Shown here: positions 11,651 through 25,400 of the stretch, piece by piece
How positions within the stretch are numbered: the stretch's first letter is position 1
How the letters are laid out: each line of letters starts with the position of its first letter
DNA from: Trichoplax sp. H2
Taxonomy: Eukaryota; Placozoa; Uniplacotomia; Trichoplacea
DNA length: 64,000 nt
Direction of reading: 5' to 3'
NCBI GenBank assembly: GCA_003344405.1
Contig: NOWV01000028.1
Span: forward strand, 372,001-436,000
Notes under the pieces: generated by a model
Told to the model about the DNA's origin: nothing
Seen by the model: only the letters and a program-made list of their open reading frames with translations
The model's database searches: none
Program-made: the position numbers and the translations under genes

Positions 11651-14600
11651 AAATGAATCGTAATTTCTCTCTCCGTGAACAGTAACACAGTCACCAATCA
11701 TAAGCAAAACGATTTAATGCCATACTATTGTAATTAAACGCTAGCGAGCGCTATATTCTAGACTCGTATACGAATTAATTCTTATATTACATTATTAATT
11801 ATATACGCCACTGGTCGCACTTTACGTAAGGATAGTCTTTATTCAATGAGTACTTTACGCGTATGGGTATATTGCTAAAATCATTCCATTGGATAGCATT
11901 AAAGTAGTCGATAAGTTTAATTTTTCACAATCAGCATATGTAACTTGATCTCGTCGCGCTAAAGCATGGCTAAAATTGTTCACCCTTATGATTCCTGCAC
12001 TAGTTTATTCGGTAATGCCCTCTCTGTCTGAATAACTACGAGCACATTGAACCTGCTAATGGCGTTTCTTCGGGTTCCTTCCGTCGTTCTCAACCTATCT
12101 TAATAATGGTACTACTTGTAACGAGATCAAGAATCAGAGATTTTGAGCTTTCCTTTCCTTTAGTCTACTTTATTTGGAAGCCCATGCCAAGCGCGATATC
12201 ATACATACGTTAACGAGACATCAGAACTGTGATAACAAATCAGCTCTAGTACCAACATAACTTTAATACCATATCCTAATGCACGTGAACATTTGTAGCA
12301 TGTGATCTTAATCTAGTGCAGTAAATAAGGTGTAGACAAGCCGTAAATAGTATTGCACGATATTTAGGATTCCCTACGTTCTATGGCGCGTACACTACAA
12401 GGTAGCAAGCAGTAGTTTACAGGACAGGCGATGTTACCACACTACTATTTTATCGTAACGTAGCATTGGTCAACTGTTACTAACTAAGGTAAAGCAGTTC
12501 CTTAAACTTACGACTGAAACTGCTTCTCCAATACTCTGATAGCATATTCCCTCTGTCTTCTTAACTAATCCCTGATTAGATAATTATTATCTACGAGCTT
12601 ATTTATCCAGCTAATGAAGTTGCCCCTCTCGCTTCTCAACTCATACCGTAGAAGTATTGAACTGTTCCAAAAGTAATGACGACTGATACTACATCTCTAA
12701 TTGCATATTTTCTCTCTCTCTCTCTCTCTTCTTGACTAGTCCTTGATATTTAGAACATCAATGTCAACGTAGAGTACCGTAATACTAATGACAGTAACGG
12801 TGTTTCAAAAGTCTCGTAAAATAAAAGTTTTAATTTTCTCAGTAAATATATTTTGCGGTTTATGATAAATTTCATCTTTACCCTGGTAAAATGGAAATAA
12901 ATATCTAACATAAATAACGATTAGGCGGTAAAAAGTTAGGGATTCTTACGGTAGTATTCGAAAGTGTTGTTATATCTGGGTCCACGCGTACGTAGAGCGG
13001 GCCACTTATACTAAATACTAACGTTGATTGGTATTAATCAAAAGGGAATAAGGCTGCAACTGAATTCGCTGCATGCTCGCTTATTGTCGAGTTTCCACTA
13101 GAATGCTATTATACATCACCACAATCCCTTGCCATAAGGGTAAGAGAAAATTATTTCCTCTTAATATAGTATCTGGTCTTACACAGAAATAAACACGAGC
13201 ATTTTAGAAGTGACATGGCCTACTACTGTATATGAGTGCAGTGCATAAATGCATGTACGCGTATATGGTGCTAGAAATGTCAATGCTTAACGGTAAGTAC
13301 TGAATTGTCGCTGCTACAATACTAGAGTGGAAAATATAGGGCTATGGTATGAAAGCAACAAGTGCGGATATAAGCGTACATGTCCAGCAAAGCTTCTCTG
13401 GTATCGTACTTATAAATAAAGATGGCTTACAAAGTTGAGTAAGGTATGAAATAATCCACTAAACTAATCATAGTAGAGATAAATACTGCTGAAAAACATA
13501 AAACTAATCCTAAAGTAGCTAGTAGAAAGTACATATCCAACTGTAATAAAGTGTTGCAAACTTTTTTATCTGATTTAATCTGATCTCAATGATTAAATTC
13601 TCACAAAGTAATCGATTCAGTCAAGATGAAATTAAAAATGAAAAGCTTGTATGACAATGTATTAGAATAGTAGAGCGATAATAAGCTACTAGCAAGATCC
13701 TAAAGTGAAGTATCCTAAGCTCAAAGTAAAGCTCTTATCGGCAGTTCTTAAATATATTTACTTCAATCTATTTACACCTATCGTACGAACACTCGTTCAT
13801 AGGCTAAAGATACCATTGCTTTCTGTTAATGTTCAACACTTTACAAACTGTTGGCCATCTCATAATTACGGTACATCGATTCGCATAGACCTTGTACCAT
13901 ACGTCTTTAGTCAAGTGACTATACTTAGTAGTCAATATCTAATATTGGTAATCAGCAATATTCTGATATTAGAAATCCAACTACGAGTATATCCAATATA
14001 GCTATCAGCTGAATTAAATAGAGAGTGCATTACTACACCAGAACAACTAAAGACACTGCTACTGACATCTTTAAAATTGAATAATAAAGTAACTCGTACG
14101 CGTATAAATCGATCTCTTGAAAAAATGATCACCCATTGAGCCATTCCATTCCATATATCCATATATACAATTGTATTTTACTTTATTAGACAAATAACAA
14201 GGTTATTGTCTGTAAATAATAATATGAATGCTTTCAGGCAAGGCGTTAATACTTCTAGATCAATCGAATACTGCATATAGTGATGTTATGAAGAAAAGAA
14301 AAAGCACGAGAGTAAAACATCGAAAAATGTCACGCATTCGCTAGCTGCATATCTATGCATTACCTAGGACAGGCTAGAATAGAGAGAGATTATTATTAGA
14401 ATAGAAATCGATATCGCTTCATCAGAGACTGCCTAGGATTAGTAGCCCATGCCTGGACTAACTACTCAAACATTCATATTTATTCGACAGAATTCGGTTT
14501 ACCTTCTTGCCGAGCAATGTTATTTATAATCTATTCAGCTTGCCACTTGTTGCAATACTTCTGTACCTACCGTACGGTAGCTTATGATCCAGTTTTGCAA

Positions 14601-15849
14601 TACTACAATTAACCAACAAGGCATTCAAGGGTTACAAAATATATCACAACACCAATCTATTAGTAAGATAGTTGTAGAAATGTACCACTGAATTATGTAA
14701 AATCGCAATTTTTACTTAACACAATAAACAATTCTTATGCCGCTAGTGCAACTCCATGGGACTCTTTTATTATATTAACGACGAGAACTGCTACTGACTG
14801 TGATAATGGAAATTTCAACACGTGCCCTAACTTAACTAATCTACCATTCATAATTAAATTTTTACGCTCATAGTTCAAAGAAAATATTACTACAAGTAGC
14901 CAGAAGACAAGCTACCGCATCTACCCGTTGACTAACATGCGAATACATGTTGAGTGTATGGCAGATCCATTCAACTCGAAATTAATGTTGGTGATCGAAA
15001 CTCAGTTGACGACAAATTCTAGCTATAATTATTATTTTCTTTATTGCGAATACAAATGGATGGATAAATCAACGGTTATAACAGCATTGAAGATATCAGA
15101 AATATCCTACACATTAAAACGAATAGTAAGTAGAATGTCTATATAAGATGACTGTAGTATAACATAACACAATATAAGAATAACATGATGGTGAGTGCTA
15201 CCGTGATCATAAACGCAAAAGATATAGAATATCAACCGGTCTAACAAAATACAACAGGCATTTTGATCGGATATAAGTACAAGTTAGGATAATACAATAT
15301 TTTGTAGTTATGCCAATGCCCTCCATGCTGTGTCGGGTCAACAGATGCTATGATGTGGACATGAATTGAGATATTGTAGAAGTATTTCTAGCTTCTACTG
15401 TGTAAGAATCTATCAAAGAAGCTGTGGTTTTGAAAGGAGAAATAAAACGTGCTACCAACAATTCTTCAATTCTAAAGTCGCATTCATCACTTCCAATTGC
15501 ATTAATAAATAGTTTCAATCTTAATTATAAAAATCCCATAACAATTAAGCAATATTGGCGGAATGATTTATGTTTAGCGATAATGCCGATGGAGTAGATC
15601 GACTATGTAATATTGAACGTTATATTAGTAATTGTTACAAGTTGAATAAGAAATTAAAATTACATATTGGTTTAGGTGAACTATGTAACCTTATTCAAAA
15701 ATAAAGAGACAAAATATTTTAAGGAGCTACATTTCGCTATGCTACGTCAGTCAATGACAATAGATGGTTATAAGTAAATGGGCTGATGGTTTTAAAGAGG
15801 AATAATTGAAGTTCCACTAAATTTGAAATTATGAATTAACTCATTTTCC
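11651..15849. other. Intergenic DNA, no gene recognised
   Basis: AT-rich with dense stops in all frames. It contains a (TC)n run at 12711-12729 and two related blocks around 12480-12560 and 12650-12745 (GACTGAAACTGCTTCTCC versus GACTGATACTACATCTC, each followed by a CATATT-CTCTCT tract), suggesting an old local duplication. The longest ORFs (for example 13705-14001) look like chance and show no family signature. Confidence 0.5.
12711..12729. repeat. (TC)n microsatellite
   Basis: Uninterrupted TC dinucleotide run of 19 bases within intergenic DNA. Confidence 0.9.
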
Positions 15850-18800
15850 TTATAAACTAACAGTAATGGTATCCTGATGCTTTATAGAATCCACATTATT
15901 TTTTTGTCCTATTTCAGTTTCGTGGTCGGATACTAATTTGCCATTGGTATAGCTAGTTTCTGTAGGTAGCGGACCGTTGCATAATAAATGCTTCCAACAT
16001 TGACGAGCCACACGATTAAAGAGGACGTAGAAGAAAAAGATAAATACACCTTGCAATGAAGATAATGTTGTAAAAATAACTGAGAAGACCATTTGTGTAG
16101 TTCCCGTAGTATGAATGGCCACAATTGAAAATAGCCATGGCAAACCCAATGTAAATATTAAACCGGCGGATGGAATAACAATGCGATATAGATGGAATTG
16201 ACGATCTTGATTGCTCATATTGATCAACTTAAATGTAATGATTACAAAAAAGATGCAATTAACACCCAAAAGACCCACCATAGGATAGACAAAAGTCGCA
16301 TCGGCCCAAACGCGCTTCATCCAACAACTATGGAAAATAAAAAAATAGGAAATAATATTAATTCTACATGTAGATAACCAATTTATTTGAACTAAGGTAA
16401 TGTAATCGAGATAATATGGAACTAAATAAGCATTAATCATTAAAAAGTCGTATCAATCGATAGAACTAATTTTTTCCTCGCCATTGCTAGAATAAAGAAT
16501 AGCAAATCTGTTGTAAAACTTACTATCCGGACGCATTGGATCCATAAATTGATCCTGACGTGTTATTAATTAAGCAAATAATAACCACAAGAGCCGGAAT
16601 ACCTGGAATGTGATACAATATTCATACTTAATATTAATTTTATTATATCACCATAGTTCAAGATAGCTATTCCATTATCGTCGATATGAGTGGGAGTCGA
16701 TTATGGAATATCATAAAGTTTACTATTCGCCTTAGTTAAAAGCTAATGCCTAGTCAAATTTTAATATCCATAGAACTAACCATAGCCACATGATGTACAT
16801 ATAATATTAGTGACGTAGGAATTCCACCATTTCTTGAACAAGATCAATTCGAAGCATAAGTACAGACCCACTAATAACATCAAGATGACAGCAGACATCA
16901 GAAAGAAGTGTAAAAATACGGCTACTGCGGTACAAGTTTTGGGATAAATGATTGCAGCTACTACAAAGAAATTGCCGAAATAGTAGATTGCCAAACTTGA
17001 ACATAAATAGATTAAGATCTGATAGCACTGATTTCTTCTCATTGGCCTAAAATACAAAAGTGGAATTGTAAGATAATATCATGCGAGGCAAAAAATAGCA
17101 GATTTTAGAACACTCAACATCACTCTATTCGATGATTACAGAAGGTAGTTATAATTATACGTGAAGATTGACGGAAAAATAGACTATTGATAGTATATCT
17201 AACTTACCTATTGCTAGAACATGCGTACTACTTTAGAAAAAGAATTTAAAATAATAAATCTAATTCATTCATAAAGAAAATATCCATCCTTTCACTTTAC
17301 AACTAAGAACTACTTCAAGTTGAAATTACTAAAGGTAAAATTCATGCGATAATATTCTTTCTTAACTGATACAAAGAAACTATAACGGCTGAATTGTTAT
17401 TATAAATAAGAATTGAAATTAGGTAGGAATGCTATATAATACAGACTATCTTACTTGAAGAATGCTATGGTAAATATGGTTATTATTAGGCAACCCAAAG
17501 ATAAACCACCGCCAATACTGGATACATAGCGCATTGCTACTCTTACTTGTTCAGCAGAAGCTCCACTGTCTGGACTGTTAGTATAAATGCTTGTGCTATT
17601 ACTATTGTTAAGATTAGGTTCTCGAGTAACAGGAGGCACAGTTTGTGGTGCAATAATAACTTCCTAGCGAATTACAAAGTTATCAACAGCTTATTAAAAT
17701 ATCGTCGGCATAGCTATCAATTGCAAGCTCAACAGATACTTCTATCCATCGTATGCTATTAATTCAACACTTTTATAATACTATAATTAAGAATAATATC
17801 TATCATGACTTGCATCGTATAAATTTCAATTTCAAATAATTACATACCAATTCCAATTTTAATTGACATTTAGCCACATAAAGCATGAGAGGACCCATAA
17901 AACCTTTACTCATTGATGCATTCCAGTATTCAGCTATGGCAATTCGCTTAAATCCATTGACATAAGCTGAAAAGCTGAGAATAGATGAAACTTGAGTAAC
18001 GGACCTATTGAAACGTGATACCAGTTACAATGTAAAGAAAAAATAACATGATTAGCAAAATAATTTAAATCTGATATGATAAAAATATTAAAATACTCTA
18101 AGGCCTTCATATCGCATCAATATATACTATTCACTGTAGTCAGTATTATTAAACTGCCATTGAGTACACTGCTAAAGGCACCTATTTCATCTAATATACA
18201 CGTAATCACACATTGATCTTATACGAGATTATAAGCATGACTATATGTGTAATAAAAAATAGAATGATATCAAAAGAATGGATATAGTCGCGAACATATA
18301 GTTCTGTATCTAAGACAGATATTAAGGAGATGAACTATTCTAATATAAATGAATGGCTGCAAGAGCTGCATTTAATGTAGTGTATTAAGAACGATCTAAT
18401 TCAACAATTTATATTGATTATACGGTAAATTACATTCAAAAATTGGATTTCGTGATATTTACGTGCAATTTTGGGTCGTTCCATTTTCAAATTCATTGGG
18501 AATATTAATGCAATAGCTTGTAGGTCTAGAAATGGAAAAATACAATTTACCAAAATTATCTCAAATCATCCGTTAGCTTTATCCAATATATCATAATTCT
18601 TATGGATCCGGTATAAATACAGCACAGAAATTAAAAGTAATGCAGAAAATGTTAAATATAAATTCGTGTTTTTGATATTTATCACTATACCGTGCTCTGC
18701 CAATTCGAGAAACCGTATAATTTCCTGTCAATCCTAAATATAGGGTTTCGACCTATTTTATGGTTTAAAAAATAGACATAGGTGCATTAATCATCGATAC

Positions 18801-19461
18801 TACTCTTTCTTTGCGATATTAACCTTCAATTTTAGACTATCAGTAATTTATTAGTATTCGGTAATCTCCATAGATAAAAGTATCGAAAACATTACAAAAC
18901 TTAGTTTAAATCATTCATTACGCCAAGTTTCATATCATTAAAATGTAAATTCGAAAATTGTTAATATAAATCCATATTACGCTATATTTTAATCATAAGC
19001 TGACGCTCTATAGCCACTGCAATTTAATATTACGCACAGTATAAATAATTATCAAGAATCATAATTTCTTGTCCACTTCATTTTAATTATTTATAAATTT
19101 TGGTAAATCACAGTAGCTGCACACAGTACTATGTGATTAGTGGAGTAAAACTCTTGACTATCAGTAGAAGTTGGTATCTTGCCGAGTAATAATAGCTAAT
19201 GAAAACCTTCAAACAATTTGATCTTCGTTATATGTAAAAATGGCTCGATTGGACTACTGCGATTTAAAATAGGATACTTACAGAATATTTTATTTCGTTG
19301 GCTAATGCCTTATAGGTCGGGCCACTTCTGTCAGTATAAGAAGACAGAAAGGGACGATTTTTCATCGCCAGAGTGAAAATGGAATTGCCCTTTTTGATTT
19401 CTTCAGTTTCTGCCCAAGCGCTAGCAACAACTAAAATCATAGCAATTATAAAACAATCCAA
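15850..19461 (-). CDS. Adhesion-GPCR-like receptor with SEA-like ectodomain and no visible GPS
   Basis: Seven-pass receptor, plasma membrane. Supported exons in transcript order: 19461-19282 (signal peptide MDCFIIAMILVVASAWAET, then a SEA-like start PFLSSYTDRSGPTYKALANE), 18004-17848 (SEA-like second half with GFKRIAIAEYW and GPLMLYVAKC), 17663-17455 (linker plus TM1), 17046-16781 (TM2, TM3), 16602-16524 (TM4, ECL2), 16327-15850 (TM5-TM7 and tail). The last five join in phase. The first ends in phase 0 but the second needs phase 2, so at least one exon is missing between them or one border is wrong. Adhesion-family hallmarks: RRNQCYQILIYLCSSL in ICL1/TM2, CTAVAVFLHFFLMSA in TM3, YGIPALVVI in TM4, the ECL2 YCWM cysteine, LIFTLGLPWLFSIVAI in TM6, TTLSSLQGVFIFFFY in TM7. 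No GPS-like CxCxHxT motif precedes TM1, which is unusual. Ligand unknown. Confidence 0.85.
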
Positions 19462-22400
19462 ACAGATAAGTAAATTACATCATCCAAGATCACATAGAAG
19501 TTATTATTATACAGTAATATTTATTAATGAGATATGCAATATTACATTGCCTTATAAGCTAGACAATTTATCATAAAACTTAGCATTAATTTACCCGGCA
19601 TTAAACAAGATTACGTATATTAATTTTCTAATTTAACATTTATCTCTTTCATTTCTTTAAAATTAAAGAATTTAGCTTTAACATACTGCAGAAAAAGACC
19701 AAAATTCCTTTTGCTAGTATAGCTTTCATATTTGAAATTTCGCTTTTCAAGTTATTCTAAAGAAATAAGCCACAAAGAAACGTTACATTGGATAGAAAAT
19801 CATGTGCCAATTATTTCATAACTCTATAATAGCATAAACATTAAGATTAAACCCTAGGCTTAAACCATCATAAGAAAATCAAGAAATAATTTTCGAAGTA
19901 AACGAAAACTATATTTAAGTTTATGGTATGTGGAGTTTTGCACCTAAGATAATTAATTATATAATGTAGTTGAATACCGTCCTAAATGTCAATTCATTCT
20001 AGGGTTGTATCAAAATTTCAATGGTATAGGTAAGTATAAGCAACGAAAAGTTAATTAATTAATATTGTTTATCATGCTTTTGTCGCAATTAAAATAAGGT
20101 AGATAGTCTAGCAGACATTAGCATTCATCTTATTTTAGCATCTATTATTAAGCTAACCCTGGTCAAATAATTTCACTTGCAATGCGGACTACAATAAATT
20201 TAAATTTATTACAAAATGAGTAATGGGACGCTAAAGACCTTATACCGCTCTAGCAAATTAAGTTATTAAAATTGATTGATATAAAGTCACGCAAGTGATT
20301 ATTTCTAACGCTAGATTAGCGAATTAACTCTAGAAATAACTAATGTTGTTAGAGATTCATCATTCGCTACCTTGATAATATCATTTTATTTTCAATTACT
20401 AAGTTCTTTAATTATCATCTAGTATCATCTGATAAGATATATCTAAGATGAATAAAAAAATTGGTCTGATTCCATCTCGCTCTATCTTAACAATCGACTC
20501 AGTACGAATGTCGTATTATAATGTCAACAGTTTAGCAAAAAATCGATAAATAATAAAGATGGCACTTGAACAAATAAAAGAGTCTATAAAAACGATGGTA
20601 TGACCAAAAATGCGCAAATAAATACGAAAATACCAAACCCGCCTCGAAAACTGGTCGTATTACGATACAAAATATATCAATATATATTAAATTGAACCTA
20701 TGGCCTGAAGAAATAGGAGCGTTACTATAGGGCATGAATGCACTAGGCCAGAGGCTTCGAAGAGGAATTTTATCTTATAATTGCCTGATTAGGCAATCAT
20801 GAATAGACTTCATGTTTAACAATGAGGGAAGGGAATTAAAAAAAGTAAAAAAATACATGGTCAATTGCATTGTGCTGTTGCCAGACTTACAACAGATGTT
20901 GAATTAGTTGAGGAGGATGAAAAATAGCAGGTAAACTAATATCAAATTAGATGGCTAGCGTTGCAGAGTAAGACTGTCCAGTTAAGGTCAAATGTTCAAG
21001 AGATGGTAAAATTCTGAATGGATCTCTAAACTATCCTCTTACTGACTCGAAAATACCGTTATTAGCGCCTCTTAGCAAAGCTAATAGCACTACTCAAATA
21101 CGTAAATAACTTTCTTACGCGTAGTTTGTCTAAATAAGTATAAAAGCAGTTAAGAATGTTTACCGTAAGAAAAATACATTAAATCGGTAGCAGTTATTTC
21201 TCTCCAGCTGTTCTATTGATGTTTATTGATTATTTTGATGTCAATGAGCTGTAAAATCCTGACTAGAAAAATTTGATTCCCATACAGTGCTAATTTAATA
21301 GAATAAAATAGGGTAATAGTAAAAGACATCAGATACTAACTAGCTATCACCAATGAAGAAAAATAGAATGGGACTGATGACTAAGTCATTCAAAATTTGA
21401 AATAGCTATCGTCATCATGATATCCTGCTGAAGCAATAAAAATCTATGAGACAATATTAAAAGGACCTACTCTAGAGTTTGAAGTATCAACAAACTATGC
21501 AAATGGAATAAATTATCTACTCTATCAGTTAACAACAATAAAAATAGTCATTCTCTTATATGGATTATAATAAAGAATTGGCCATATTGCCAGGCAGATC
21601 AGTTGGTTGTCTAGACATTGTGATGCAAAGTAGCTATTAATACTATTATCGTTGATGGCTTTACTTTTATATTATCATAACACAGTCATAAATATTGCAA
21701 ACTATTGTCAACTTAGATAGAATAATAGATTGGATCCATTGGCAACCATGATGAACTACAGTCTATCAGCTTAAAATACTGTTCATCCCCAATAAATTTC
21801 CAAGGCTAGAAAATATTAATCTCGATTACACAAAGTTAAATAACGTAAAAATAAAATTTTGCATACAAATCTACGTAATAGTTCAATGTAGTAGGAGTTT
21901 ATTTTTATAGTCTCCTATATTTAAAATTAAGCTATCACTAAAGGCGCGTTCGTGATCAATCTCTTATCGAATTAAGTAAATGATTAGATGTTAATATGTT
22001 AACACTAAATAATCGAAGAATTAATATTTTCATGTCGATCGCACTGCTAGCCTATAATATCTCATCAGACTATGCAATGACATTATAACTCAATACATGC
22101 TACGAAATACTAGAAAACTCAACACAAGTTATAAGTTAACCGCATAAAATGTAGCTGCAATGCTATTTGATTGATATTTCTACTTAGTAATTAAGGGAGA
22201 GTATCATCTTTGCCCTTGCTATCATGACACTGTAAACGTCTGAGATCAAATCAATATGCTACATCATTAATCCATCCAATTTGATGTTAATTAAATGCAT
22301 TAAAAGTTTGCTTTGAACATATCTCGTAATAAACCGGCTAGGTAATACAATAGGAGATAGGAGAGCAAGGCACTTCTGCTATAGGCAGATGGAATTGCAA

Positions 22401-25400
22401 AGGGATCAGCTAAAGAAGAAAGGCAATTAGCTTTTAGCAGTAATTGCTAGTTATGATGTCACATTTTGTGCATTATTTTATATTAAGATGAGTTCAAGGT
22501 GGAGCTCGCTAATTGGAATTATCTAAAGGAAATAATTAATACTTATAATAGAACAGTTACTTAGAAATTTCATCTACCATATGAAGTAATTATTATTTCT
22601 TTTTTCGTTACGGTCAATCATCAATGGACCAAAATGAATTGAACAGTGTCGATTATATGTCATTAATATTATGGAATAGATGCTATAAGCTGGTTAGTCA
22701 GTCTTACTAGAATATTTTTTGACTACTTTTAATGGATATACTTCGATATCCAGCCGTGAACATATTTGACATGGCATCAATAGTCACGGCTACCTGTTGA
22801 TTCGATCACGCAATTCGACGGTCTTTAACACCGATTTCATGCAGTACCATAAATAAAAGTATCTACTACTGCAGCTCGCCTTATTCCACTGCTCTTTACT
22901 TGCTATTATATCACGTGAATTATAATTGCTAGGCGATAGAACTGTACATAATAAATCTTATGCAAAAAAGATTAGCAAGTATCATTATAATCCTGAATAT
23001 ACAATATTATTCAACTCCAATGTGTATCTTTCGTCTTTTGAAGATGCTATTCTCGATTATAACTCTTAGTTCACCTATGAGATGCTAAGTATTCATTTAG
23101 TTACAGCTTTTTTTATAAATGGCAGAGATATGAAACGTTATCTATGTGACGTAGATTTCTGTTTTATTTTAAATAATTCCTATAGAAAATTGATCTATTT
23201 CACTTTCTGACGGTTGCAATAATGTTACTAAAAGCAATGGTAATTTTATTTCCGAAGGATAGGATAAAATTAGCTAAAACGATCTAAGAGTCCGTAATCT
23301 GTAAATTTTTATAATGCAAATGACGGGCGATTATCATGTTGATCGTTTTTGTAAATAATTTAATACAGAAGTTTATTTCACAAATCAACTTGATGATTAC
23401 CTGTTGCACTTGTAATTAACGATGTCTTTAAATACGATAACGTTTCTAAAATTGGTCAAAGATTCAGTTCAAGCTCGATACAAACCCTAATTCAATTGTA
23501 GAAAAGAAATACCTTTAAGTTCATGTAGTAGCGACATTAAAAATTGAATAGACTAAAAAATTTATGGGTGTGAGGAAGTCGACATTTCAATATCATTAGC
23601 ATTAATTAAGAGCGGTAGACTAGTTACTTGTTGAAATAATGGATGCAGTATGCCAATAGGGATATCAACGTTCTTCACAATAAATCACTTCCGAGATAGG
23701 TCTCAAAATGCGGCAGTGGATAGAATTATGAAGGTAGAAAATTAATTCCAAGGTATCTAGTTAGGGAGTATCGTTGGATAATATCAATCGAAAGATAATA
23801 AACCAGTTGCAAGAGAGCGGGTTAATGGTGCAGTATTATGATTTATTTGTACTTTATAGCCTTGTTTCAACTTGAACATTGGATTATTTTTCCAACAATT
23901 AATTTCAATGTTATGATCCCTCATAATCAAGGACATAAATTCACGTCATTGGCAATAAAAGCAGGCATTGTTTATGTTGTCAGGTATGCAATATCAATAA
24001 AATATGCATATAAATAATGACTTAAAAGTTGTTATCATAATATCGTTTAATGTGTACTATTCAAACCGACATTATTGAATCAATCCATTCTATTTCAAAA
24101 GAAAACAAATAGCTTATAATACAAGGTCGTTTACACTTATGTCATCAATATTTTCATCAACCTTCAAGCATGTTATGATGATTTATTTTGATCCAGTTGA
24201 TTTGATATTGTTATTTTATGGCCGTTACTCGCTGGTACCATTCCATGATGACATTAAAAAGTAAGTATCAACATGTCGTAGAAGAAGTAAAAAACTGGTC
24301 ATCACCTACTCGATATCATAGATAAATGGGACTAATCGAATCGATAAGATAGATTCAATTAATTCTTGAACTTCCTTTTTTCCTTACTCGTATCTTTTCT
24401 ATCCTTACTTTATTCAATTTTAATGCACAGATTTTATTTTAATTTTTATGAGTTACTTTTCTGTTTCTAATTTTATTCCTCGGATATAGATTGAAAAGGA
24501 AATGACCCTGATAGAAAGAGCAGGCATGATGACTAAAAATTTCCATCAAGTCCTTATTATCCAATTCTCTCTCTCTCTCTCTCTGCAGGCAACTCGTGAT
24601 TCTCTTTCATGGCCCAGTTATAACAGTTTTGATAGCACTATGCTGTTTTCTACCAACTACATTGTAATCTAGCAGTAAAATTGAAAAAATGATACAAAAC
24701 AATAAAAATCCAATAGATATTCCTTTATTTTAAATCGGCAGGCTATCCTTCTATCGTCAGCATCTTAATTGACATTCGCTATTGACTTTACCATTCCACG
24801 CAATTGACTAGCACATAGAAAATCGACGGCATGGGCTAGACCACTTACTGTATAATTAATAATAGGCAAAATAGGTTTAATTGCCTTCTTATGGATCATG
24901 GCGGGTTAGAATCACGTGTATACATTAAGATACGTCATTTTAAATAGGATCCAATTAATAAAGAAAGAGGAATAAAAGGTTATGCTATTGTTAAGATGAA
25001 TTGGATTTTAGGTCAACAGGCTTCATTGGGGAAGTTAGATGCTAGATCCTGATTCAATATTTATCCCAAGATATGATCGGATTTCAATTCTTTGATGGTT
25101 GAGATTTGTATGTTATATACGAATCTGAGTTCTAACATTTATCTATACACGTATAAATGAAAAAAAATAGTGGATAAGTGGAACTGTGTTGTTTTAGATA
25201 GGTCTACTCTACATGCAATAAGCCAGAGTACAAACCACCAGCTTCGATAAAACATCAAATCAAGATGATGTATATCCATTATGGATAGACTCTTTTGAAT
25301 AGCGTTCATATCTAGTAAAAGGATTCAATGTAGAAATTCGACGCTAGATGCATATTTATTCCAAGATATAATTCGATTTAAATGATTCTATAGCTATGGC

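Noticed and set aside
18120-18170. Exon-like piece CTQWQFNNTDYSE on the minus strand as a GPS fragment of the receptor gene
   Set aside because: The only donor in phase would create a TAG stop on joining to the next exon, and the cysteine pattern does not match a GPS.
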